A DNA stretch of 6,105 bases from CAYMLL01 sp964390645. GTDB taxonomy: Bacteria > Planctomycetota > UBA8108. How positions within the stretch are numbered: the first letter of the stretch is position 1; each line of letters begins with the position of its first letter. Positions 1 through 6,105 of this stretch are shown here, piece by piece. A program made the translations under genes and the position numbers. The notes under the pieces are model-generated. The model made no database searches. It saw only the letters and a program-made list of their open reading frames with translations, and had not been told where the DNA came from. The stretch is from positions 1 to 6,105 of the forward strand of contig CAYMLL010000393.1 in assembly GCA_964390645.1 (NCBI GenBank). The letters are read 5' to 3'.

Positions 1-45
1 CACGAGCACGGGCACTCCCACGAGCACGGGCACTCCCACGAGCAC
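1..45 (+). repeat. 18-bp tandem repeat encoding a His-rich tract
   Basis: The unit CACGAGCACGGGCACTCC occurs at 1-18 and 19-36, identical in both copies, followed by half a unit at 37-45. It is in frame with ureG and encodes HEHGHS repeated, a likely metal-binding tract. The array begins at the window edge, so the true copy number is unknown. Identical DNA as well as protein repeats suggest recent duplication by slippage. Confidence 0.9.
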
Positions 46-714
46 CTCGAGCATCCCGGACGCTACGAGGAGCGTTCGCCGGCGATCCCGGAACGCGACT
101 GGGACCGACGCGCGTACACCGTGGGGATCGGCGGACCGGTCGGCAGCGGCAAGACCGCGCTGGCGCTGGCGCTCTGCCGCACGCTGAAGGGCCGGATGTC
201 GCTGGCGGTGGTGACGAACGACATCTTCACGCAGGAGGACGCGGAGTTCCTGATCCGCAACGAGGCGCTGCCCGCGGACAGGATCGCGGCGGTGGAGACG
301 GGCGGCTGCCCCCACGCGGCGATCCGCGAGGACATCACGCCGAACCTGGTGGCGCTCGAGGAGCTGACGCTGAGCTGCCGCCCAGATCTGCTGCTCTGCG
401 AGTCGGGAGGCGACAACCTCGCGGCCAACTTCAGCCGCGAGCTCGCCGACTACACGATCTACGTCATCGACGTCGCCGGGGGCGACAAGATCCCGCGCAA
501 GGGAGGACCGGGCATCACGCAGGCCGACCTGCTGGTGATCAACAAGATCGACCTGGCCGAGGCGGTGGGCGCCGACCTCGACGTCATGGAACGCGACAGC
601 CGCGCGATGCGGGGGGACGGGTCCTTCATCTTCGCGAACGTCAAGCGAGGCGACGGCGTCGAGCGCATCGCCACGCTCGTCCTGGAGGCGTGGGAGTCCA
701 GGAACGCGACCTGA
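1..714 (+). CDS. ureG: Urease accessory GTPase UreG (5' end missing)
   Basis: UreG is the cytoplasmic SIMIBI-class GTPase that, with UreE, UreF and UreH/UreD, delivers nickel to apo-urease. The frame is open from base 1 to TGA at 712-714. The visible 237 codons show a His-rich start (9 His in the first 18 codons), then the P-loop GPVGSGKT (133-156), the metal-binding Cys-Pro-His motif of UreG (307-315), ESGGDNL (400-420) and the guanine-specificity motif NKID (541-552; NKTD is more usual in UreG). VTNDIFTQEDAEFL and FSRELADYTIYVIDVAGGDK are also family hallmarks. The GTG at 121 is an internal Val just before the P-loop, not the start; the true start lies left of the window. The His-rich extension is known in some UreG proteins and is thought to bind or store nickel. 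Other urease genes would be expected to the left. The family call is near certain; only the start is unseen. Confidence 0.96.
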   Translation, partial: HEHGHSHEHGHSHEHLEHPGRYEERSPAIPERDWDRRAYTVGIGGPVGSGKTALALALCRTLKGRMSLAVVTNDIFTQEDAEFLIRNEALPADRIAAVETGGCPHAAIREDITPNLVALEELTLSCRPDLLLCESGGDNLAANFSRELADYTIYVIDVAGGDKIPRKGGPGITQADLLVINKIDLAEAVGADLDVMERDSRAMRGDGSFIFANVKRGDGVERIATLVLEAWESRNAT

Positions 715-722
715 GACGGACC

Positions 723-742
723 TCGACCCCGGCCGCGGTCGA
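723..742 (+). terminator. Weak hairpin after ureG
   Basis: TCGACC (723-728) pairs with GGTCGA (737-742), giving a 6-bp stem with an 8-base GC-rich loop, starting 8 bases after the ureG stop. There is no T-run after it, so it is not a classic intrinsic terminator. In DNA this GC-rich such stems arise easily by chance. Its position just past the stop is the only other support. Confidence 0.2.
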
Positions 743-754
743 CGCTCGCCGCCG

Positions 755-775
755 GGATCGCGGATCGCGGATCGG
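755..775 (+). repeat. 7-bp tandem repeat in the ureG-amtB gap
   Basis: Three head-to-tail copies of GGATCGC lie at 755-761, 762-768 and 769-775; the last copy ends in G instead of C. They sit in the non-coding gap between the two convergent genes. No function is apparent, and this may be simple replication slippage. Confidence 0.55.
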
Positions 776-822
776 GGCTCCGGCGCCGTTCGTCCCGTCC
801 GTTCGACGCCCGGCGCGCCGGC

Positions 823-839
823 AAAACCGCCGAGCGCGG
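823..839 (-). terminator. Possible intrinsic terminator of amtB
   Basis: Read on the minus strand, CCGC (839-836), a 5-base loop and GCGG (830-827) are followed at once by TTTT (826-823). The hairpin begins 13 bases after the amtB stop codon. The stem is only 4 bp but all G/C, and the T-run stands out in this GC-rich sequence. Both hairpin and T-tract are short, so efficiency is doubtful. Confidence 0.35.
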
Positions 840-852
840 GCGCCCGGCCTCC

Positions 853-2196
853 TCAGAGGCTGTAGCCGCTCTCGGCGTGCTCGGCGAGGTCGAGGCCCTG
901 CTCCTCGTGCTCCTCGCGCACTCGCAGTCCGACGACCCTGTCGATTGCCCAGAGGATCACGAACGACGCGACGAGAGTGTAGACGACGGTGACGCCACCG
1001 CCGATGAGCTGGACCTTGAGCTGTGCCGCCATGCCCGCGTCGGCCCCGTCCGCGAAGCCACGGCCGCCGAGCGACTCGTGCGCGAAGAACGCGCCCAGGA
1101 TGACGCCGACCAGACCGCCGACGCCGTGCACGCCGACGACGTCGAGCGAGTCATCGTAGCCGAGGCGGCTCTTCACCGCGGTGGAGGCGATGTAGCAGAG
1201 GACGCCGGACGCGAAGCCGATCGCCAGCCCTCCCTCCGGACCGATGAATCCCGACGCGGGGGTGACGGCGGCGAGCCCCGCGATGGCGCCGGTGGCGGCG
1301 CCGAGCACGCTGGGCTTTCCCTTGACGATCCACTCGATCATCATCCAGGTGAGCGTGGCCGTCGCCGCGGAGAGGTGCGTGACGACCAGCGCCATGGCGG
1401 CCTGCCCGTTCGCGGCCAGCGCGCTTCCGGCGTTGAACCCGAACCACCCGACCCAGAGCATGGCGGAGCCGATCACCGTGTAGGTCAGGTTGTGGGGAAT
1501 CATCGGGCTGTCCGGGTAGCCCCTGCGCTTGCCGACCATGACGCAGGCCGCCAGGGCCGCGACGCCCGCGGTGATGTGGACGACGATGCCGCCGGCGAAG
1601 TCCATGACGCCCATGGAGGCGAACCAGCCGCCGCCCCACTGCATGTGGCACACCGGCAAGTAGACGACGATGAGCCAGAGCGCCGAGAACGACATCACGG
1701 CGAGGAACTTCATGCGCTCGACAAAGGCCCCGACCACCAGCGCCGGGGTGATGATGGCGAAGGTCATCTGGAAGGCGCAGAAGAGGGACTCGGGGATCCT
1801 GGTGCCGTCGGCGAGGTCCGTCCTCACTCCTCCTGCGAGCAGGACCTTGGACAGGCCTCCGATGAACTCGTTTCCCGTGTCGAAGGCCAGGCTGTAGCCG
1901 AAGACCACCCAGAGCACCGAGATCAGCGCCGTCATCGCGAAGCAGTGCATCAGCACCGAGAGGACGTTCTTGGTGCGAACCAGGCCGCCGTAGAAGAGCG
2001 CCAGCGCCGGGATCGTCATGAAGAGAACCAGGGCGGTCGACACCAGGATCCAGGCCGTATCGCCGCTGTCGGGCGACTCGACGCCGGAGCCCTGCGCCAG
2101 GGCAGACCCGGCGAGGGCGCCGACGAAGAGCGGCGTCAGGACCGAGAGGCGGCAGAGAAACGGCACCGGCGAGCCGAGGCGTCTTCTGGCTGACAT
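853..2196 (-). CDS. amtB: Ammonium transporter AmtB
   Basis: Amt/Mep/Rh-family inner-membrane channel, active as a trimer, that conducts ammonium into the cell. The product has 447 residues. An N-terminal signal peptide (about 1-34, ending SALA before Gln35) is typical of bacterial AmtB. Eleven membrane helices are expected for the family and the hydrophobic pattern agrees. Pore residues match E. coli AmtB (mature numbering) with identical spacing: Phe146 (F107), Trp187 (W148), Asp199 (D160), the twin pore histidines His207 (H168) and His357 (H318), Phe254 (F215) and Ser258 (S219). The tail from GLRVREEHEEQGLD onward is the conserved cytoplasmic segment through which GlnK-type PII proteins gate the channel, so PII control is likely. 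Yet no glnK adjoins it: ureG lies convergently downstream and a non-coding region upstream. The ATG at 2196 is chosen for its signal peptide and the GGAGG just before it. No clear sigma-54 site was seen upstream. Confidence 0.97.
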   Translation of the reverse strand: MSARRRLGSPVPFLCRLSVLTPLFVGALAGSALAQGSGVESPDSGDTAWILVSTALVLFMTIPALALFYGGLVRTKNVLSVLMHCFAMTALISVLWVVFGYSLAFDTGNEFIGGLSKVLLAGGVRTDLADGTRIPESLFCAFQMTFAIITPALVVGAFVERMKFLAVMSFSALWLIVVYLPVCHMQWGGGWFASMGVMDFAGGIVVHITAGVAALAACVMVGKRRGYPDSPMIPHNLTYTVIGSAMLWVGWFGFNAGSALAANGQAAMALVVTHLSAATATLTWMMIEWIVKGKPSVLGAATGAIAGLAAVTPASGFIGPEGGLAIGFASGVLCYIASTAVKSRLGYDDSLDVVGVHGVGGLVGVILGAFFAHESLGGRGFADGADAGMAAQLKVQLIGGGVTVVYTLVASFVILWAIDRVVGLRVREEHEEQGLDLAEHAESGYSL

Positions 2197-2200
2197 ACGT

Positions 2201-2205
2201 CCTCC
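2201..2205 (-). promoter_or_regulatory. Shine-Dalgarno site of amtB
   Basis: On the minus strand GGAGG lies 4 bases before the ATG at 2196. The spacing is slightly short, but the match is strong and supports this start, which also gives an intact signal peptide. No comparable site precedes the chosen start of the divergent gene at 2569. Confidence 0.6.
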
Positions 2206-2338
2206 GTGGATGGGAGATTCCGAACGCGAAGATTGTGGGAAAAACCTCCGCTCAAGTCCAGAGGCTCGGCGGATCACGCACCCCGAGCTCGCCGGAATCG
2301 AGGCCGGCCGGTCGATCCGCCTCGACGTGGAGGTGCGG

Positions 2339-2380
2339 GGAGCCGGGGTGGAGCGACCCGGTCTCCAGGGACCCGGCTCC
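2339..2380. repeat. 9-bp inverted repeat between divergent genes
   Basis: GGAGCCGGG (2339-2347) and CCCGGCTCC (2372-2380) are perfect reverse complements 24 bases apart. Inside, GGAG (2350-2353) and CTCC (2363-2366) can add a second short stem. GACCCGG also occurs twice, at 2355-2361 and 2370-2376. This could be a regulator site or a hairpin in a leader transcript, but GC-rich DNA makes chance symmetry common. Confidence 0.4.
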
Positions 2381-2568
2381 GTGCGCTTCGCGCTCCGTAC
2401 GCTCCGAGTCCGCTCTCTCGCTCGCACCCCTGGACGCCTCACCGCAGCGCGGGGCTGGGCGCCGCCCACGGGACCGATTACGATGGTCCGGTGACTCGCT
2501 CGACCGGAACGTCGGCGCCACTCTGGACGACGGCGAGCCGGTCGACAACGCAGCGTGGACCTCGGCCC

Positions 2569-5148
2569 ATGACATCGCGCTCGACTCTGGCGCTGGTGCT
2601 CGCGACCCACTCCCTCGTCGCGGCGGCGGACACGACTCCGCGGCGCGCGGAGGACGTCCGTCCCGGCCTCGAGGCACGCGGCGGCGGCGACAGCCACGAC
2701 CGACGCGCCAGACGCTCCGTCGCGTCGACCGACAGCACGGACACCGCGGACGACACGACGAGCGACACCACGCGCCGGACGTCGAACCGGAGCACGACGG
2801 CCCCGGCACGACGCGTCACCGAGCAGGAGATCTTCGCGAACGTCTTCCACACCAGCTGCATCGCCTGCCACGGCAAGCTCGAGAAGCAGGCCGGTCTCGA
2901 CCTGCGCACGCGCGAGTCGCTGCTGCGCGGCGGCAAGTCCGGCCCGGCGCTGCTTCCCGGAAAGCCGTCGGCGAGCCTCGTCTACCGGCGCATCCACGCC
3001 GACGAGATGCCTCCGAAGAGGAGCCTCTTCGGCGACACGACCTACGTATACCGCGTGCGCGCTGACGACATCGAGCGCCTGCGCCGGTGGATCGCGGCCG
3101 GCGCGCCGCCTGCGGCCCCCGACGACGTCGAGACGCCCCCTTCCGCGGGGGTTGCCCGCGGGACTCCGCAAGGGTCGCGACCGCCCCGGTGGTTCCGGCC
3201 GCCGGAGCGTCCCCGGGTGCCGGCGGTGCGCGACACCGCCCGCGTGCGCACTCCGATCGACGCCTTTCTGCTGCGCCGGCTCCAGGAGCGCGGCCTGTCG
3301 TTCGCGCCCGAGCAGGATCGCGCCGCCCTGCTTCGACGCGCGTGCTTCGCGCTCACCGGGCTGCCGCCGTCGCCACGACAGGTCGAGGAGCTCCTCGCCG
3401 ACCGGCGACCCGACGCCTACGAGCGGAGCGTCGACGAGCTGCTGCGCTCCCCGCGCTACGGCGAACGCTGGGCGAAGCACTGGCTCGACGCGGCCGGCTA
3501 CGCCGACACCCACGGCAAGGTCAACCGCGACGAGCTCCGCCCCTTCGCGTGGCGCTATCGCGACTACGTCATCCGCTCCTTCAACGCCGACAAGCCCTAC
3601 GACCGCTTCCTGCTCGAGCAGATCGCCGGCGACGAGCTCTTCGATCGTCTGGCGAAGGAGACGCCGACGCCGGCCGAGATCGACGGCCTGATCGCGACGG
3701 GCTTCCTGCGCACCGCGGCGGACGACACGGACGAGGGCGCGTTCAACAAGATCGAGAACCGCTTCCTCGTCCTCGCCGACCAGATCAAGATCTTCTCGTC
3801 GTCGGTGATGGGTCTGACCCTGGACTGCGCCCGCTGCCACGACCACAAGCACGACCCGATCCCGCAGCGCGACTACTACCGCTTCGCGGCGATCTTCCGC
3901 GCCGCTTACGATCCCTACGACTGGCGCATCCCGAACGTCGTGCTCTACCCGCCGAAGCTCTTCGTGCCGCGGCGGTACCAGCGCTACGTCTACCACCCCG
4001 CCGACCGGGAGCCGCCGGCCATCGCCCGACGGAACGCGCCGCTGCGCGCCGAGATCGACAAGCTCGAGGCGCGGCTCGCCGCCGCCGAGGCTCCGTACCG
4101 CGAGCGCTTCGCGAGGTCGCCGCTGGAGTTCGCGCCGGAGGTCGTCGCGCACTACCGCTTCGAGTCCGACGGGCCGGCGGTGCGCGACTCCGTGGACGAC
4201 TCGATCGACGGGGACACCACGGGCGCGCGCTCCGACGACGCCCCCGACCTCGGCGAGGCCTGGGGCGAGAACCGCTCGAGCCTGTCGCTCGCGGGGGGAC
4301 AGTCCGCCGTCATCCGATCGCAGCCGTTCATCTTCCACGACCCGTCGGCCGGCGGCGAGCCGGCGGACGCGGCGGTCGAGCTCTTCATCAAGCCGACGCG
4401 CACGGAGCCGGGCAAGCACGTGTCGGTCTTCTGGACGACGACCTCGACCAGCAACGCCGAGCGCTTCAACGTCCACCTTACCTACGACCGTCCCGACCCG
4501 TCGCTCGGCGGCGACTTCAAGGGCGTCGACGACGGCTCGGCGGTGGCGACGGCGATCTCGAGGACGACCCATCGCGTCCGCGCCGGCGAGTGGACCCACG
4601 TCGCGATCCTGCGCCGCGACCTCGGCGGCGGCAAGCTGCGCTACGAGTGGTACTTCGACGGCGAGATCGACGCGTCGCAGACGGCGGAGGTCTCCGAACG
4701 TCACCCGCGATCGCGCCAGTGGACGATCGGCGGGCGCCGGGGCTTCGAGCTCGACGCGCTCATCGACGAGGTGCGCCTGTGGCGCGGGCCGGTGAGCCCG
4801 GACCTCTTTCTCGCCGCCGGGGCGAAGCGCTACCCGCCCGGAAGCGTGCTCGCCGAGCTGCGGCGCGCCGTCGTCACGCCCGCGCCGCGGCGCCGCAGCG
4901 ACCAGAGGCGACTGCTCGAGGAGCACCGCGAGCTCCAAGAGCCCACCCCCGGCCCGCGCCCCGCCCCGTTACCCGCCTTACCGGAGCAGGCCCCCCCGCC
5001 CCCCCCCCCCCCCGACCCGGGGCCGGCTCGAGGCACGGTTCCCGGAGTTCCGGGAGCTGGCCGCGCGGACCCGCGAGCGCACCGTCGCGCTGCGCCGGCA
5101 GATGTCCACCGATCTGCGGATCCACGGCATCTACGACGTCCCCGGTGA
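2569..5148 (+). CDS. Exported PSCyt1-PSCyt2-LamG cytochrome-type protein, N-terminal part (frame broken)
   Basis: Family of unestablished function; probably a secreted or periplasmic dihaem protein. Domains from the ATG at 2569: signal peptide (about 1-20, ending VAAA before Asp21); Thr/Asp/Arg/Ser-rich spacer (21-82); PSCyt1 (about 83-180) with CIACH at 97-101 and an EMPP motif whose Met147 could be the second haem ligand; PSCyt2/DUF1549 (about 228-445) with ERWAKHWLD, YRDYVIRSFN and a second haem site CARCH at 420-424 followed by DHKHDPI; a short charged helical stretch near 490-508; and a LamG/concanavalin-like domain (about 525-740) ending DEVRLW. After about residue 790 the translation turns into Pro-rich sequence and stops at 5148. 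The matching PSD1 domain continues in another frame from about 5024, so this is one gene with a frame break, and codons beyond roughly 5013 are not genuine. GTG starts at 2206 or 2491 are possible but would bury the signal peptide. No Shine-Dalgarno site precedes 2569. The domain calls are firm; the start is less so. Confidence 0.88.
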   Translation: MTSRSTLALVLATHSLVAAADTTPRRAEDVRPGLEARGGGDSHDRRARRSVASTDSTDTADDTTSDTTRRTSNRSTTAPARRVTEQEIFANVFHTSCIACHGKLEKQAGLDLRTRESLLRGGKSGPALLPGKPSASLVYRRIHADEMPPKRSLFGDTTYVYRVRADDIERLRRWIAAGAPPAAPDDVETPPSAGVARGTPQGSRPPRWFRPPERPRVPAVRDTARVRTPIDAFLLRRLQERGLSFAPEQDRAALLRRACFALTGLPPSPRQVEELLADRRPDAYERSVDELLRSPRYGERWAKHWLDAAGYADTHGKVNRDELRPFAWRYRDYVIRSFNADKPYDRFLLEQIAGDELFDRLAKETPTPAEIDGLIATGFLRTAADDTDEGAFNKIENRFLVLADQIKIFSSSVMGLTLDCARCHDHKHDPIPQRDYYRFAAIFRAAYDPYDWRIPNVVLYPPKLFVPRRYQRYVYHPADREPPAIARRNAPLRAEIDKLEARLAAAEAPYRERFARSPLEFAPEVVAHYRFESDGPAVRDSVDDSIDGDTTGARSDDAPDLGEAWGENRSSLSLAGGQSAVIRSQPFIFHDPSAGGEPADAAVELFIKPTRTEPGKHVSVFWTTTSTSNAERFNVHLTYDRPDPSLGGDFKGVDDGSAVATAISRTTHRVRAGEWTHVAILRRDLGGGKLRYEWYFDGEIDASQTAEVSERHPRSRQWTIGGRRGFELDALIDEVRLWRGPVSPDLFLAAGAKRYPPGSVLAELRRAVVTPAPRRRSDQRRLLEEHRELQEPTPGPRPAPLPALPEQAPPPPPPPDPGPARGTVPGVPGAGRADPRAHRRAAPADVHRSADPRHLRRPR
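4941..5020 (+). other. C-rich tract with 15-C homopolymer at the frame break
   Basis: 53 of these 80 bases are C, including runs of 7 (4991-4997) and 15 (4999-5013). In family members this stretch usually encodes a charged helical linker between LamG and PSD1; here it reads as Pro-rich sequence without family character. Sense resumes at once after the tract, but shifted by one base (equivalent to +1 or -2). It may be a base-calling or assembly artefact. Slippage during replication is the biological alternative. Confidence 0.8.
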
Positions 5149-6105
5149 GCCGACACCGGTGCACGTCCTGCGCCGCGGCGATCCCCGCTCGCCGGGCGCT
5201 CGTGTGGAGCCGGGAGTGCCGGCCGTCCTGCGCGACGGCATCGAGCCCTACCGAGTCGAGAAGCCGCGGTGGTCCACCGACACCAGCGGCGCGCGCCTGG
5301 CGCTCGCGAGGTGGCTGATCCAGCCCCGCCATCCGCTGACCGCACGCGTCCTCGTCAACCGCATCTGGCAGCACCATACCGGCCGCGGTCTGGTGAGCAC
5401 GGCGGCGAACTTCGGCGGGGCCGGGGCCGCGCCGAGCCACCCGGAGCTCCTGGACTGGCTGGCGACCGAGCTCGTGCGCTCGGGCTGGAGCGTCAAGAGG
5501 CTGCAGCGGCTGATCGTCACCTCGACCTTCTACCGCCAGGCGTCGGCTCCCGACGCGCGCCGCGAGGCGGCCGACCCGGACAACGCGCTGCTGTCGCGAT
5601 TCCCGTTCCGCCGCCTCGACGCGGAGGCGATCCGCGACTCGATGCTCGCCATCGCCGGGCGACTCGACGAGACGCCCTTCGGTCCCGCCGACGAGCTGAT
5701 CGTGTCGCCGGACGGCGAGGTGTCCGGGAAGCCGACGCCGCGCGGCTACCGCCGCAGCATCTACCTCGCGCAGCGACGCTCGAAGCCGGTGACGACGCTC
5801 GAGCTCTTCGACGCGCCGCCACTGCTCGTCAACTGTATCCGGCGCACGGAGTCGACGGTGCCGACGCAGGCGCTGCAGCTTCTCAACAGTGACTGGACGG
5901 GGCAGCTCGCCGGCGACCTCGCCGGGCGTGTCGCGCGCTCGTCCGGCGACGCGGCGGAAGCGCGGATCGAGCGCGTCTTCATGATCGCGTACGGCCGCCG
6001 GCCGGCCCTGGCCGAGACGCGCGAGGCGCTCGCCGGTCTGCGGGACCTCGAGGCGGCGTGGCGCCGGCACCTGACGACGGCGCCGTCCCCCGGGCCGGCC
6101 GGCGA
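5024..6105 (+). CDS. PSD1 (DUF1553) C-terminal part of the same cytochrome-type gene (right end missing)
   Basis: From 5024 to the window end this frame is open for 360 codons and carries the domain that follows LamG in the PSCyt1-PSCyt2-LamG-PSD1 architecture. It opens with RLEARFPEFRELAARTRERT, the end of the usual linker, then PSD1 from about fragment residue 92: LALARWLIQPRHPLTARVLV, NRIWQHH (112-118), SHPELLDWLATELVRSGWS (from 138), FRRLDAEAIRDSM (from 195), YRRSIYL, LELFDAP and ESTVPTQALQLLN (from 276). These are hallmark PSD1 motifs. The role of PSD1 is unknown; in many genomes such genes are followed by a DUF1501 gene, which would lie beyond this window. 5024 marks where family sequence resumes, not a translation start. 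The first ATG in this frame, at 5102, cuts into conserved linker and has no clear ribosome site, so a separate gene is unlikely. With the 5' part, the protein would exceed 1,150 residues. Confidence 0.87.

Larger units (their letters stand above)
2197..2568. other. Divergent intergenic region, no recognisable gene
   Basis: These 372 bases separate the starts of amtB and the cytochrome-type gene and should contain both promoters. Frames stay open here, as expected at this GC content, but their translations are Arg/Pro/Ser-rich and resemble nothing I know. Two less GC-rich patches stand out. One is 2213-2256, close to the amtB start, with TTGAGC on the minus strand (2255-2250) but no well-spaced -10 partner. 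The other is 2476-2484, where TACGAT (2479-2484) resembles a -10 box for the rightward gene but has no good -35; it lies inside a GGACC-N9-GGTCC inverted repeat (2471-2489). No sigma-54 motif (TGGCAC-N5-TTGC) was found on either strand. Promoter positions remain guesses. Confidence 0.6.

Noticed and set aside
121..123. GTG as the start of ureG
   Set aside because: It is the Val just before the P-loop. The frame stays open upstream into a His-rich segment typical of some UreG proteins.
810..821. Perfect palindrome CCGGCGCGCCGG in the ureG-amtB gap
   Set aside because: It has no loop and consists only of G and C; such palindromes are expected by chance at this GC content.
877..2193. A 438-codon plus-strand frame antisense to amtB
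   Set aside because: The Asp/Glu/Arg/His-rich translation has no family character, and the opposite strand clearly encodes AmtB.
2206..2208. GTG as the start of the cytochrome-type protein
   Set aside because: It would add 121 Arg/Pro/Ser-rich residues before an obvious signal peptide and would place the start inside the amtB leader.
853..4938. A continuous 1361-codon minus-strand frame running from amtB far upstream, antisense to the cytochrome gene
   Set aside because: Only the last 447 codons look like a protein (AmtB, with its own ribosome site and signal peptide). The rest is Arg/Ala/Val/Gly-rich antisense sequence, typical of GC-rich DNA where stop codons are rare.
3087..5318. A 743-codon plus-strand frame overlapping the cytochrome gene
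   Set aside because: It is Arg/Ala-rich throughout with no domain motifs, while the overlapping frame carries the haem, LamG and DUF1549 signatures. It is a shadow frame.
4874..6070. A 398-codon minus-strand frame antisense to PSD1
   Set aside because: Its translation is Arg/Ala/Glu-rich without motifs, whereas the plus strand encodes clear PSD1 motifs.

Overview
The window is very GC-rich throughout, with strong G/C preference at third codon positions. It holds three genes: the 3' part of ureG (+), a complete ammonium transporter gene amtB (-), and the first part of a large PSCyt1/PSCyt2/LamG/PSD1 gene (+) of the type Pfam calls 'Planctomycete cytochrome c'. That last family is especially abundant in Planctomycetota and also occurs in Verrucomicrobiota, Acidobacteriota and related lineages. 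A GC-rich member of Planctomycetota or a neighbouring phylum is therefore the best guess, but the sequence alone does not fix the phylum.

Layout: 1-714 is ureG, open at the left edge, beginning inside a His-rich segment encoded by an 18-bp tandem repeat. 715-852 is a short convergent gap with weak terminator-like hairpins. 853-2196 (minus strand) is amtB, with a signal peptide, every pore residue checked at its expected spacing, and the conserved C-terminal tail. 2197-2568 is a divergent intergenic region with no recognisable gene and one 9-bp inverted repeat. 2569-6105 is the cytochrome-type gene, open at the right edge. Its reading frame is broken around a C-rich tract (4941-5020, including 15 consecutive C), so it reads as two pieces: signal peptide, low-complexity spacer, two haem-binding domains and LamG in one frame, and PSD1 (DUF1553) in another.

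How the genes fit together: UreG is the GTPase that loads nickel into urease, which releases ammonia from urea. AmtB moves ammonium across the inner membrane. Their adjacency suggests a nitrogen-acquisition neighbourhood, although they are convergent and so not one operon, and no glnK lies next to amtB in the window. The cytochrome-type protein is predicted to be exported. Its biochemical role is not established for the family, and nothing here links it directly to nitrogen metabolism.

I found no convincing new system. The most notable point is the frame break at the C tract, which I think is more likely a sequencing or assembly artefact than biology. No tRNA, rRNA, CRISPR array or mobile element was recognised.
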